From: Misgurnus anguillicaudatus
Lineage: Eukaryota > Chordata > Actinopteri > Cypriniformes > Cobitidae
Direction: 5' to 3'
Length of the DNA: 64,000 nt
Assembly: GCF_027580225.2 (NCBI RefSeq)
Contig: NC_073358.2
Span: 45,718,001 to 45,782,000 of the forward strand
Program-made: the position numbers and the translations under genes
The notes under the pieces: model-generated
What the model saw: only the letters and a program-made list of their open reading frames with translations
Database searches by the model: none
Told to the model about the DNA's origin: nothing
Part shown: positions 31,543 through 42,839 of the stretch, one piece after another
Layout: every line of letters starts with the position of its first letter
Position numbering within the stretch: the first letter of the stretch is position 1

Positions 31543-32371
31543 CCCAGAAATTCGTGTTATAGTCACAAAAATTTTGATTAATGTTTTTGTGTTATTGACA
31601 CGATTTTCCGCTGTTTTTCGTGCCTCTGGAGCACGAATGTCTTTTTCGTGCCACCCAGCACACTGAAAAAAATTATTCATTCAATTTGCTACATTTTTTT
31701 AAGGTTAGTGGTTGCAATCAATTTGTTTGAGCTACATTTAAACAAACAAACAAGCAAAAAAAAATAAATAGAAAAACAAAACAAAACAAAAAACTTTTTG
31801 TTTGAATGTAGCTTAAATAAATTGACTGCAACCACTTACCTTAAAAAGATTGAGTAAATTGAATGAATCATTTTTTTAGTGCACTTATTTCTATAAATGG
31901 TTTTCGTGTCTGTGCCACGACTTTCTTTATCGTGAAATTTTATATTTTGTTTTCTCAATGTTTTTACTATTTTTTTACCGCTTGGGGTTTGGGTAAGAAT
32001 CACTTTCTGCGACTTCCTAACCCAAACCCCAACTCCAGGCGAAAATAGTTTTAAAAGCAGATGAAAAACATGTAGAAACCAATGCATAAAGTTACATCCT
32101 AACACAAACCCCGAATCTAACCCTGACCCCAAGCGACAATGATTTAAAAATAGGGAAAACGATGATAGAAAAAAATGACACTAGAAAAAAATGACACGAT
32201 ATAGAAAGTCGTGGCACAGACACAAAAAAAACATTTATAGTAATTCATGCTGGGTGGCACGAAAAAGACATTCATGCTCCAGAGACACGAAAAACAGCAA
32301 AAATCATGTCAAAAACACAAAAACATCAATACAATTTTTCGTGTCAATAACACAACTTGCCATGAGATAGG
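31543..32371. mobile_element. CCCAG...CACG foldback element with nested MITE
   Basis: CCCAGAAATTCGTGTTATAG at the left pairs with TGTCAATAACACAACTTGCC at the right. The arms share TTTTTCGTGCCACCCAGCA and its inverse. The loop has facing 'cttggggtttgggt' and 'acccaaaccccaac' segments. The left arm is interrupted at 31,672-31,880. Confidence 0.82.
31672..31880. mobile_element. Nested 209-bp MITE with 4-bp GCAC duplication
   Basis: The termini ACTGAAAAAAATTATTCATT and AATGATTCATTCAATTT-type inverted arms meet in an A-rich loop. GCAC lies at 31,668-31,671 and 31,881-31,884. Excision with one GCAC restores CCCAGCAC-TTATTTCTATAAATGG, matching the partner arm of the host foldback. Confidence 0.85.
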
Positions 32372-32394
32372 TTAGCAACAACATACTAGCACTG

Positions 32395-32560
32395 TTAAAA
32401 TGATATCAAATCTACATATGAGCTATTTTTAAGTTACTTTAACTTAACAAATGAAATTAAACAATTTCAACTTGTTTTTTATAAGTTATGTCAACTTATC
32501 ACAAGTCAAAACTTAAAGTAGGCTGAACTGACTTGTAAAACCAAGTTGTTTTAACTCCAT
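32395..32560. repeat. AAGTTGAC-type foldback remnant
   Basis: 'aatttcaacttgttttttat' and 'ctgacttgtaaaaccaagtt' resemble the arms of the CACTGTAAAAA family, without intact ends. Confidence 0.45.
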
Positions 32561-32567
32561 GCTGCAA

Positions 32568-32760
32568 AAAACTGTATTCTTTACCCTTTGCCCATCTTTC
32601 ACAGACAGTATTTAAATAACAACCAAGTTGTTATAAAATTGTTTATAAAGTCACCAGAAGCACTAAGTGAACCAGAATTAACATTTGCAATGCCTCGGAC
32701 AAATACCAAGATGCTTGAAATCCTTTCAAAACAACAAATGCAAATAAACAACACTATCAT
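32568..32760 (-). repeat. About 190-bp direct repeat, copy 1
   Basis: It runs from AAAACTGTATTCTTTACCC to AAATAAACAACACTATC. The match at 33,561-33,745 is about 95% identical in the same orientation. On the minus strand both copies keep an open frame reading RGIANVNSGSL...ASGDFINNFITTWLL. The product is not recognised. The shared frame could be transposase debris or simply the result of a recent duplication. Confidence 0.8.
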
Positions 32761-32764
32761 CATT

Positions 32765-33555
32765 TTTATTTTGATGCATTTCAATGCTAATTAAAGCTGC
32801 AGTTTTTATTTATTTTTTGCTAAATTGTTACCCGGACAGCAGGTCGACTTTGGGCCGGATCTACGCCAAAGTCAGCAGCTCCGGTGTGGATCCAGTGTGG
32901 AACTGGCCCGGAGTCATCTGCTCTCTGAGAAGAAATAACATCCACCATCATACAATTTTATTATATTTTTGGCAGAAAATCTCAGATCCAGCAGTGTTTG
33001 GTGATCATACACCAGCAAAGAGTCGACATCCCGAGCAAAAAGCAAAACAAACAACAAAAGCACACACAGCAATGACGGTGACAGACGGCAAGCCACACAC
33101 AATGGCGCCACCTTTCTCACCAAAACCGATCAGAAGCCCCATTGCCTTCCACAGTATTATTTTTTCCTACTATGGAAATCAACTGTGCATCTGATTGATT
33201 AGTGTTCAGAACAAATAAATTATACAGGTTTGTAACAATATGAGAGTAAGTAAATAATGACAGAATTTTCATTTTTGGGTGATCTATCCTTTTAATGGCT
33301 GCCAAACAGTTGATTGTGGCCACTGGTTGACAAACAATCTGTATTTACCATGCAATGCTTTTCCACTGAACACATCTATCATTGCAACACTAAAGTTAAT
33401 CTAAAGTGTGTTATGAACATGATAAACACTGTATCCTTTAACTTAAAGGTTGCCAGTATTTAAAAGTTACCCATATATCCATACAATATGTGAACTGTCA
33501 CACAATATGTATCATTTTCAAGACCTTAACCATGCTTTGCCTTCCACACTATACA
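32765..33555. other. Spacer between direct repeats; mixed repeat remnants
   Basis: The 136-aa frame 32,784-33,194 has no domain. 'tttgggccggatctacgcca' at about 32,850 looks like an old repeat. GAATTTTCATTTTTGGGTGA followed by TCTATCCTTTTAA (33,262-33,297) is an end of the common AAAGGGATAG-type element. Confidence 0.4.
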
Positions 33556-33560
33556 GTAAA

Positions 33561-33745
33561 AACTGTATTCTTTACCCTTTGCCCATCTTTCACTAACAGT
33601 ATTTAAATAACAACCAAGTTGTTATAAAATTGTTTATAAAGTCACCAGAAGCACCAAGTGAACCAGAGTTAACATTTGCAATGCCTCGGAAAAATAGATG
33701 CTTGAAATCCTCGCAAAACAACAAATGCAAATAAACAACACTATC
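33561..33745 (-). repeat. About 190-bp direct repeat, copy 2
   Basis: This is the partner of 32,568-32,760. It differs by a few substitutions and one short deletion (after CCTCGGA). A minus-strand open frame extends beyond the repeat to 33,898 (101 aa, starting MVKGESSFERRC). It has no recognised domain, but the repeat copy lies at its C-terminal end. Confidence 0.8.
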
Positions 33746-33749
33746 GTCT

Positions 33750-34330
33750 ACGCGATCGTTCGGTTTCGGTGAACCCCCAACAGTTTTTACAGAAGATCCA
33801 TCAAAGACCATCTGACACCACTGTACCCATATTGTCAACTGCCTGTTTTGCCATATACTGAAACAACGTCTTTCAAAAGACGACTCACCTTTCACCATCT
33901 AAACATTGACATTCTGTCACATGCATTCAAACATTGTTGCATTTGCATACTGCTCAATGCCGCAATGAACAACGCCTGAAAATATTTCACGGATGCCTCA
34001 GGTGTGTTTAATGTCTTGTGCGTGTGCATGTGTTTCCTGCAACCGCCAACAGACATGAGATAAGTGCTGTGCTGTCTCGTCGGCCAGCTCTTCTGTCATT
34101 CAGAAAAAAACAAGACATGCAATCTCATCTCACCTACAACCTGTCAGTCAACACCTGCAGGGGTGTGTCAGGAAGACATGCATCCTCGGAGAGAGAGAGA
34201 GAAAGAGAGAGAGGCATTTCTATGTCGCTGGCTCTGTGCCACTACATTCTCATTTTGTTGTTTTTGATTTTTAGGCTTAGCTCATTACCACAACAACTGC
34301 ACACTAATTTAAAGTGATAATTTAAAAATC
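33750..34330. other. Unassigned DNA with a short GA tract
   Basis: A GA-rich run lies at 34,189-34,213. No gene is recognised. Confidence 0.4.
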
Positions 34331-34334
34331 AACT

Positions 34335-34420
34335 CAAGCTCATTGAGTAAGCAGCGCGAAAGGCCATGGGTTGCAACCCAGGGAACACACATACTGATAA
34401 AATGTAGAAATTGAATGCCG
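34335..34420 (+). mobile_element. SINE, tail-truncated
   Basis: GCCATGGGTTGCAACCCAGG and GAACACACATACTGATAAAA match the SINE body. The B-box region is altered and the tail is lost. Confidence 0.65.
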
Positions 34421-34757
34421 AGTAAGAGAAATTGTGTTTGTTAAATTGTGTTCAAAAATCCAATCTAAGAAAACAAAAGGAGCCGTAAGAGTCGATGCAC
34501 TCTGACCTCTGCAGACATACAGTGATAAGATATCTGTGATGTGTGGTTAACAAGTCACCACGCATTTGCAGTCTCCTGCATGACACTGTGCATATCCTTC
34601 TGCTGTGGGTACAGGATTTGGCTATATCTCTACTACTGCTTTCTTTCTTGAAACATTCGGTTCTCATGAGCATAAACGAGATGGGAAGGCTTTAATCTGC
34701 AATCTGAGAAGTTCCCATGCAGAATACTGGCCAGGGTTAGGCAAACCTTTGGATGTT

Positions 34758-35010
34758 AAAGAAATAGTTAACTGAAATATAAAAATCCTCTTGTAATTTA
34801 TTCGCCCTTATACCATTCCAGATGCATACGAATTTCTTTCTTCAGTAGAACAAAAACTAATAATTTTATATTAAAGGTTCCGTTCTTTCTGTGTTTTTGA
34901 AGCTTTGATTGTGTTTATAGTGAGCAATATGACATAAGTTAATGTTTCACGTGTAAAAAAAGCTGTATTTTCACTTTACTTATTATAACTCAACTTGTAT
35001 ACTTAAATGT
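34758..35010 (+). repeat. Two adjacent DNA-element fragments
   Basis: TTAAAGAAATAGTTAACTGA (34,758) with 'tttctttcttcagtagaaca' is a fragment of the common AAAGGGATAGTT-type fish element. From 34,876, AGGTTCCGTTCTTTCTGTGT with 'gttaatgtttcacgtgtaaa' matches the family at 28,040. Confidence 0.55.
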
Positions 35011-35019
35011 TCTGATTTC

Positions 35020-36020
35020 TTTGTATTAATTCAATATTTGGCTTGATGGCTACATCCGGTGGAAATTTTTGTCAATAGCCTACTTAGAAATCCCTTACTG
35101 ATAAAAAATACTTATTTTCCCCGCTGTATATATATTTCTTTAATAAATAGACATAGTTTTATGCCTGATTAGGGTGTAAAAATATTTAATGTTATTTTTA
35201 AATCTTTGACCTACATAGAACATATTTTTTCCTGAGGAACCAAATCAGACCCATACTTCTTGTTTGAACAACTCACAACCAGATCAATGCACCATGCCAC
35301 GTCTTTGACAGGTCTGTACATAGTACATAGTCTTTGGCACTCTATCAGTTCATCTTTCCAGAAGTCCTGCTTCTACTGATTCATATTTTTTGGGGCTGCA
35401 TGTAAAGCAATGCGCTGTTTGTGTGCGTGAGAGTTTGTGTGTGAGTTGTGAGTCTCTGCGTTGCACGTGGTGAATTTATAGGTTTGCTTCATACCGCTGT
35501 CATTCATGGCAGGTTAGAAAAATAACAGCTTTCACTTTCATTTGATTGATTGTTATATAGGAGCTTCTGCAGTTTCAGTCAAAACAGTTCTAAATCAAAC
35601 GTGTCACAAATTTCCGGATTTAACGAAGGCATCCCAAAGTCAAAGAGCAGAGACACAAACGTTTATTGTACACATGGATGTGTGTGCACACATACAAACG
35701 TTTCAAGAGGTGCCTGAGTTTCCTTCATAAATGATTGCGAATCTCTCGTATTTGTGATTCAATGCTACTCTGTTCATTTTGGTTGCGTGGTTTGCTTTAC
35801 TGAATTTTTGTGTAAAATGTTTACAGATATTTGAGATATTTATCTTGGTATCGCTGTTTATTTTCCCAGCGTGACAGAAGCTGAAACAAGGTGTGAAAGC
35901 TTTTCGATTCTATAAAGTCTTGAGATTGTGTCAAAGGTTTTCCAGTGTGACTTTAATGATCCAAGTGGGACGTTTCCTTGCTGAGGTCCTCCAATAAAAC
36001 TCAAGGAATATTAGGGGATA
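35020..36020. other. Unassigned DNA
   Basis: No transposon ends or coding domains are recognised. Short frames (for example 35,542-35,730) look random. Confidence 0.35.
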
Positions 36021-36153
36021 ATGAGACACACACACACACACACAAAAACACATACACCATTATTTCAGCAGACCTTTATCTTTAATGGATATTGGATCCC
36101 ACCTGGATTTCATCATGTCGCTCTCTATAGCAGCTGTTCTCCTGTCACTACTG

Positions 36154-36154
<1 letters not shown>

Positions 36155-36232
<78 letters not shown>

Positions 36233-36265
36233 TGCGCGTGTGTGTGCGTGCGCGTGTGTATGTGT
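36155..36265. repeat. (GT)n tract with CG steps, about 111 bp
   Basis: Unbroken alternating purine-pyrimidine sequence: about 75 bp of pure TG followed by TGCGCGTGCGCGTGTGTG-type interruptions. A smaller CA run is at 36,026-36,044. The C/V-rich and H/T-rich open frames over it are artefacts. Confidence 0.97.
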
Positions 36266-36579
36266 TCAGACAGACTCTTACTGTGATGGATCATTATTAC
36301 TTCCACCCTGTGCCCTGTACTACATCCATCCATTAGGAAACAAGTGTGTGTGTTTTATCTTGCCTTTTACAGAAAATGCATTTGTTTTAATTTAGTACAT
36401 TTTTATTATTAGCAAAATGTACTATATAATATTACTTTTAAAACATATCTGTTTTCTTCTGCTTTTAACTCTTAACTTAGTGCAGTTTCTTAGTGCTTGT
36501 TTTTATTTTATTTTAATCCTATTTTGCCATTTTGTTATTTTTATCCTTTTTCTGCTCTCTTGTGAAGCCCTTTGGTCAG

Positions 36580-36630
36580 CCCTTGGCTCTTCTAAATGTG
36601 CTATACAAATCAAATTGATTGATTGATTGC
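36580..36630 (+). repeat. LINE/SINE-type 3' tail
   Basis: 'aatgtgctatacaaatcaaa' followed by TTGATTGATTGATTG is the typical 3' end and short tandem tail of a fish retroelement. The upstream body is not recognised. Confidence 0.5.
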
Positions 36631-36748
36631 TTTAACCGTGGTAATACATAACATATATTTTAATGCAATGTATGGTCAACTGAATGATAAACATTCAGAT
36701 ATTCCTGGAAATGCATCCATAATAAACATCCATAATATCACAAAAAAC

Positions 36749-37072
36749 TAGTGCTGGGCAAAGATTGATGGCATGCAAAATAAAAGTTTGTTTTTGGATG
36801 TGTGTGTACTGTGTGTGTATATATTTAAAAACACACATACATATACATTTCAGAAACATTGTATTTAAATATTATTTATTTATTTATATATAATATAGAA
36901 TATTTATAAAAATAAATGTATATATGTACACATGTAAATGTTTCTTAAATGCATACATAAATGTTTGTGTGTGTGTATATATATAAATAATAATTACATA
37001 CAGCACAGACTCATATGTTATGCAAAAACTCGAAAATCGTGGTTAATCTTTGGCCACCACTAAAAACAACAA
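36749..37072. mobile_element. hAT-type MITE, diverged
   Basis: The ends TAGTGCTGGGCAAAGATTGA and TAATCTTTGGCCACCACTA are inverted. The AT/GT interior resembles the 6254-6550 element. The 8-bp flanks CAAAAAAC and AAAACAAC are similar but not identical. Confidence 0.7.
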
Positions 37073-37217
37073 GAGCCTTCTTGATACACAGCGTCCCCAG
37101 CAAGAAATTTTGCTTTATTTAATAGCTGTCCAAAATCAGTCCATACGTCTAGGCTAAAACAAGGCAAAATGTGGGCTGCCACTGAAAATGAAATAGACGT
37201 CTTACCATAGCCTAAAC

Positions 37218-37939
37218 CAGTGTTTCTCAAACTTTTTCAGCCCAAGGACCACTTTATCTTCCAATTTTTTTTTTGAGGACCACCTAACAGAATCCCACTC
37301 TAACACGCCACCAAAAAACAACAAAATAGGAAGGATAAGCTAAATTTAAGTTTAATATGCAACTGTTTCAAGTCAAAAACTAATTTAAAAAAATGCAATG
37401 CTACGTTCAGAAATTATTATATGAATTTTATTTCATTTGAAAAAGTAAATGTGAAATGAACAAACTGCACATGTGGAAAAAAAACTGCAATTAAACACAA
37501 TATAACAGCCTAGGTCCAACTTAATGTCATTCCAAAGAGCCATTAGTTTAAAACTGAGGTGAGGTGGTAAATGAAGTCTATGGTTGTAACTATGGTAACA
37601 ATAAAATACAGAAAAAAAATGTTCCCTTTAATGTCCAAAATCACTGAAATTACAGGGATTTTACACATGAAACAAAAACTAGTACATTACAAAACTAATA
37701 GATATGTGGATTTTAGCTGCTTTCAGTTGACACTTGATCCTTTCTTTTGACTCCTCTTTGATTTAGCCACCGATTCATTTTTACGTTATTAAAACAGAAT
37801 GGCAAGAACTGATATCACAGTTTCGCAAGTGCATTAAAAATCTACTTAAATAAGTGACAATTGTATAAACACTTGCCTAGTTTAGGTCATCTTTTGGCGG
37901 ACCACTGGGGGGGTTTGGGACACACTTTAAGAATTACTG
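37218..37939. mobile_element. Charlie-like non-autonomous hAT with perfect TSD
   Basis: It begins CAGTGTTTCTCAAACTTTTT, with 'cccaaggaccact' next, and ends GGGACACACTTTAAGAATTACTG. GCCTAAAC flanks at 37,210-37,217 and 37,940-37,947. The 722-bp interior has no transposase frame. Confidence 0.9.
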
Positions 37940-38068
37940 GCCTAAACATAAATGAATTAAATAGATAAATAAAACCAAACTCCATGTATTATGGTTGACT
38001 TTGTTTACATGATTGGATATCATACATCTCCCAAGCTATTTTTGCAAAAACAACAAGTTTATTTTCTA

Positions 38069-38586
38069 CCCAGTCTCACGAAATTTCGTGATAAAGTCAC
38101 GTAACTTTTTGATTCTTTTTTCGTGATATTGTCATGAATTTCCGCGTTTTTCCTGAATTTCTGTGACACGTAAATTTCTGTTTACGTGTCATTGTCACGT
38201 ATTGGTTACTCAACTGTTTTGTCCTATTTTCTTACCATTGTCGATTCGGTTTAGGGTTAGATTTACATAAAATGACATCCTTACCCAAACCCAACTCTAA
38301 CCCTAACGCTGGGCGACAATGGTTTAAATATCAGAAAATATAAAAAAATCAGATTTTTTTTATAAATCAATACTGAAAGTGACATCCTAACACAAACACC
38401 CAATCTAACCCTAAACCGAAGCGACAATGGTTTGAAAATGAGAAAAAGCAGTTGAGTAACCAATATGTGACAATGACACGTAAACAGAAATTCGTGATAC
38501 GATCACGAAAAAATGCGGAAATTAATGACAATATCACGAAAAAAGAAACAAAAAAATTACGTATCACAAAATTTTGTGAGACTGGG
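38069..38586. mobile_element. CCCAGTCTCACG foldback element, 518 bp
   Basis: CCCAGTCTCACGAAATTTCG and the partner ending GTGAGACTGGG are inverted. The arms hold GATAAAGTCACGTAA, and the loop holds facing GGTTTAGGGTTAGATTTACA and AATCTAACCCTAAACCG. It is uninterrupted and very close to 27,295-27,780. Confidence 0.88.
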
Positions 38587-38589
38587 TTT

Positions 38590-39221
38590 CGGTTAGAGGT
38601 TGGTTACTCATAGCCAGACTATATCTGGTTAACCTAGACGGTAAAATGACAACTATTGCTTGCTGGGATGTGGTGACATAAAGGTGAGGAAATAAAGACA
38701 AAATTAAAATTTTTGGGTAAACTATGCCTTTGAATTACAAAAAAGTGATCTGTTAAGAGCTACAGTACAGACTTGGTCTTAAAGTCTTTTCCATCATTTG
38801 CGTTTTTCCAGTGTGAGATTCTCTGACTTCATCCAATCAGATCATGTGGTCTCTGATGCATTATCCAAACTCCAGCCACGCCCATCTATCCCTCTTCTCT
38901 CCTATCTACCATATTACTGTATATATTGAATGTGCTTTTGTTCCTTCTTTAGAGACCACGCCCTGGTGCATGTGGGTGAGTAACGTCAGTTCTTCTCTCA
39001 AGGTTTGTTTTGAACGTCTGGCCTCCTAAGCGTAAGGCCCTGATATAATAACACTGTATGTTTACACTTCACTCAGCATATTAACTCTACCTTCTCTTTA
39101 TGCCCTCATGCTGGTATCCAGACAGGGATAGGACAAGAAGAGAAGCCGAATGTGTATTCACAAGCGCAACGGTGCACGTAAACGTCTGGATCATGGAGAC
39201 ACAGACCAGAAAAACATACAT

Positions 39222-39260
<39 letters not shown>

Positions 39261-40880
39261 CAAGCCTTTCTTGGGCTTATCAGGTCTTCCTGCTTTTTCT
39301 TAATGGTGTATCCATAGTTATCTTCCTGTCTGGCCCTGATAGTCATCACATATGGACACACTATGCACACACACAAAACACATCCAACAATAACTTCTCT
39401 CTTACAAATAAAAAAGACATTTGCTTATTTCACAGACTCTCAGCTATAGCTGGATTCAACCCTCCCGATTTTCCATTCAATCTTTGGTCCAATTCTACAT
39501 CCAATATTAATTGTTTTTAGCTGTCATTTTTCATATTGCACTTATCTTTTTTACTTATCGATCTTCAACTCAAATGTGATCGTTTACGCATCACCCCTTA
39601 CATGATTCAAACAGCTTTTCAGCCATCACCCCAGACCTTCATCCACTATGCTACACCACCCAGGAACTGTATACGGGTGGCTTCCCTTTAAAAACAACAT
39701 TTACATCGCATCCATTAACCCCCATGTTAATTATTTTTGTGTTGGTTGGAGTGAGCATGAGTGCGTTCCAAAATGACCCCATGTTACCATTTCTCAGGTT
39801 TCAAATGGATGTGTTGCATGTCTTTATCCGACTGGCAGAAAGCAATAAACATCGCACAATGCTCCCGTGCAACCCCGTCTTTTCCTCGATAAACGTCGGG
39901 AGCGTTTGGATCCTTACAGTGTTTAGAAACTTACTGTTTGTGGTTTTCTCCGTGCTTTTCCCAGTCCGGATTCCTGGAATACCTGCAAACAGGCGGTGCA
40001 CGACCCGGCGAGGCCGCCGGGGGGCAAAGAAAGCGTACGAAATCTCCCAAGACCACATGATTGAATTATTTAGTGTATATCTGTAATTGGATCTATTTTT
40101 CTACCATGCAGAGGTACCGGAGCGGTTCATTTGTCTTGTGCCACGGCTTGCTTTAGGGTGGTCTTTTTGTTTGTAGGGTGGTTGCCAGGTTTTGAATGTT
40201 TGAATGGTCATATCTGGTTGGGAAAGCCCCCCTGAGTCCCTTTACCCAGCCTGCTTTGTTTAATGTGGTTTATAGTTGCAGCTGCCTCATGTGGATTTTA
40301 TTGTCAGTGTTTTTCTTAAGAATTGAAATACCACGACTTGAACATGTAACTTTATGAAGTGTTAGTGTTTTACTTATGTGCTGTTTTAATTTCAGAGTAT
40401 ATGTTCGGGATGTTAAAGCTAAGCAACAGTTACACGTGACAGGCCTTTGTTTCTTTGTATCTTTTCAAATAATGTGCCAGCATGTCTCCATGGATGAGTT
40501 TAGGGCATGTGACATGTTCAAGAGACACATACACTGTACATACTCTTTTATATCTTATACACACACACATACAGGCTCGGATGACTTGCACTGTAAAATT
40601 ACACTGTTCCTGTCATACAGACTGTCAAGTTAAGCTCAGAAACAAAGCACACCGAGCCAGACAGATTCCTCGTGCATTCACAGATTCAACCAGGTTCAGT
40701 CAGGTTCACACTAATGCTCAATGTAACAATGACTCTAAACTTTTTTTGGTGTAAATCGTCTCTTATAAGCTTTATTACCATCGTAAAATGTTGTTGGTGA
40801 CTAAAAGCATTGGACTGATCCATTTTGGAATAAACACTATACTTTTTTAGATACACTGTTTACTCTTTAATCTCTTTAAA
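38590..40880. other. Unassigned single-copy-looking block, about 2.3 kb
   Basis: No transposon ends are recognised apart from a (TC)17 run at 39,224-39,257. A 120-aa open frame lies at 39,724-40,086, overlapped by an 85-aa minus frame. Neither has a recognised domain, though local GC is raised at 39,860-40,040. TTCCTTCTTTAG followed 23 bases later by GTGAGT (38,941-38,981) is a micro-exon-like pattern of low weight. Confidence 0.35.
39224..39257. repeat. (TC)17 microsatellite
   Basis: An uninterrupted CT run. Confidence 0.95.
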
Positions 40881-40887
40881 ACAGTTC

Positions 40888-41055
40888 TAACATGTGCCAT
40901 TTAGGTACAGATATGTACTACATTTGGTACCAATATATATCTTTGAGATACTAATATGCACTTTTTGGTACCAATATGTACTAATATGACCACATTATGT
41001 GAAAAGGTGTACTTTTTAAAAAGGGTACCACCCCAGTGACAACTGACAGTATAAA
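40888..41055. mobile_element. GGTACAGATATGTAC element copy
   Basis: GGTACAGATATGTACTAC, 'ttggtaccaatatgtac' and the end CACCCCAGTGACAACTG match the outer element at 9733-10,780. This shows the family without the nested insertions. The far left end is weak. Confidence 0.65.
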
Positions 41056-41170
41056 TGAGCAGACCTGTTTATAAGAAAATTCATAATGGTAACGTCTTTA
41101 TCTCAATTATTTATTCTAGACAGAAATTTGATTAAATCTCACACGTCTGCAGTATAGAGTTTCAAAGGTG

Positions 41171-41220
41171 ATATTAATAATAGTAATATTAATAATAATA
41201 ATAATAGTAATAATAATTCA
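41171..41220. repeat. Imperfect (AAT)n tract
   Basis: A run of AAT/ATT triplets with interruptions, at the left edge of the satellite that follows. Confidence 0.85.
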
Positions 41221-42330
41221 ATATATTGGCTATATTGAGTTTTTTCAATATCTCTTTTTATTTTGAAATAATTTCTCTTTCATAAGTTTTAGAAGACATC
41301 TCAATAATATTTATAACAAAAACAATATATTGACTATATGGCTATATTGAGTATATTAATATCTCTTTTTATTTTGAAATAATTTCTCCTTCAGACGTTT
41401 TAGAAGTCATCTCAATAATATTTATAAAATACAATATATTGATATATTGAGTTTTGCAGTATATTAATATCTCTTTTTATTTTAAAATAATTTCTCTTTT
41501 GAAAGTTTCAGAAGTGATCTCAATAATAACAATTAAAAATTATCAATATATTGAGTTTTCAATATATCAATATCTCTTTTTTTATTTTGAAATGATTTCT
41601 TTTTTAGAAGTCATCTCAATAATATTTATTATAAACAATATATTGACTATATTGAGTTTCCAGTACAGTATATCAATATCTCTTTTTATTTTGAAATAAT
41701 TTATCTTTTAAAAGTTTCAGAAGTGATCTCAATAATAAAAATAAAAAATGATCAATATATTGAGTTTTCAATATATCAATATCTCTTTTTTATTTTGAAA
41801 TGATTTCTCTTTTAGAAGTCATCTCAATAATATTTATTATAAACAATATATTGACTATATTGAGTTTCCAGTACAGTATATCAATATCTCTTTTTATTTT
41901 GAAATAATTTATCTTTTAAAAGTTTCAGAAGTGATCTCAATAATAATAAAAAAAAGATCAATATATTGAGTTTTCAATATATCAATATCTCTGTTTTATT
42001 TTGAAATGATTTCTCTTTTAGAAGTCATCTCAATAATATTTATTATAAACAATATATTGACTATATTGAGTTTCCAGTACAGTATATCAATATCTCTTTT
42101 TATTTTGAAATAATTTATATTTTGAAAGTTTTAGAAGTGATCTCAATAAAAAAAAAGATCAATATATTGAGTTTTCAATATATCAATGTCTCTTTTTATT
42201 TTGAAATAATTTCTCTTTTGAACGTTTCAGAAGTGATAAAAATGATCAATACATTGACAATATTATTGAGTTTTCAATATATCAATATCTCTCTTTATTT
42301 TAAAATAATTTATTTTGAAACAGGTTTTCT
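41221..42330. repeat. AT-rich satellite with about 100-bp monomers and dimeric higher-order unit
   Basis: The monomer contains ATATCAATATCTCTTTTTAT, 'ttttgaaataatttctcttt' and TCAATAATA-type sequence. GAAGTGATCT recurs at 41,511, 41,720 and 41,938, with variants at about 42,134 and 42,230. Steps of 209, 218 and 196 mark a dimer; the final step of 96 is one monomer. Within dimers, GAAGTGATC and GAAGTCATC monomers alternate. Open frames through it are repeat translations. Confidence 0.92.
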
Positions 42331-42366
42331 GTATTTCTTTTATCAATAATGTATACACTAGCGCTA

Positions 42367-42529
42367 CACTGTAAACAATTTCTGTAGAAATTACAGTATT
42401 AATGGGTATTACTGGCAACTAGATTTTACATGTATGTTAAGTTAAATGAACATGAAACATTTTCAGTCTTTATCTTCTACAGTAAGTTACTGGCAACCAG
42501 ATGCATAATTACAGCAAAATTTTACAGTG
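42367..42529. mobile_element. Short CACTGTAAACAA hairpin MITE
   Basis: CACTGTAAACAATTTCTGTA faces AAATTTTACAGTG, with inner words ACTGGCAACTAG and ACTGGCAACCAG. About 163 bp. Confidence 0.65.
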
Positions 42530-42573
42530 AATTCTGTTTCTGTTGAGTCAAATTGATATTTACATAATGGCCA

Positions 42574-42830
42574 CACTGTAAAAAATACTTTGCTGCCTTA
42601 ACATTTTTTGTTGAATCAACTCAGATTTACAAGTCATTTCAACTTACTTATGTATCTTGACTAGAGATGAGTTGTTATAACTACAGGTGAGTTGTTATAA
42701 CTAATAAAATTTAGTTGACTTTTCTCAACTATATTTTATAAGTTGTGACAACTCATCTCTGTTGACATGACTTGTAAATCTGAGTTGATTTAACAAAAAA
42801 ATTTAAGGCAGCAAAGTATTTTTTACAGTG
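42574..42830. mobile_element. CACTGTAAAAA foldback MITE, copy 2
   Basis: CACTGTAAAAAATACTTTGC pairs with GCAAAGTATTTTTTACAGTG at the right end. The arms are near perfect and include ATGAGTTGT segments. It is the cleanest copy of the family in the window at 257 bp. Confidence 0.92.
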
Positions 42831-42839
42831 CAATAACTG

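Noticed and set aside
32784..33194. 136-aa protein-coding gene
   Set aside because: The frame begins at the edge of a duplicated segment, crosses repeat remnants and shows no domain or splice context.
36021..36395. Cysteine/valine-rich 124-aa protein
   Set aside because: The peptide is a translation of CA and GT microsatellites.
38953..38975. 23-nt micro-exon
   Set aside because: An acceptor and donor flank it, but such pairs occur by chance in a 64-kb window and no reading frame or homology supports it.
39724..40086. 120-aa membrane-like protein
   Set aside because: A hydrophobic stretch is present, but there is no recognised family, a competing minus-strand frame overlaps it, and no promoter or splice signals were seen.
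41454..42349. Isoleucine/serine-rich repeat protein
   Set aside because: The frames are translations of the AT-rich satellite, and their breakpoints follow the repeat units.
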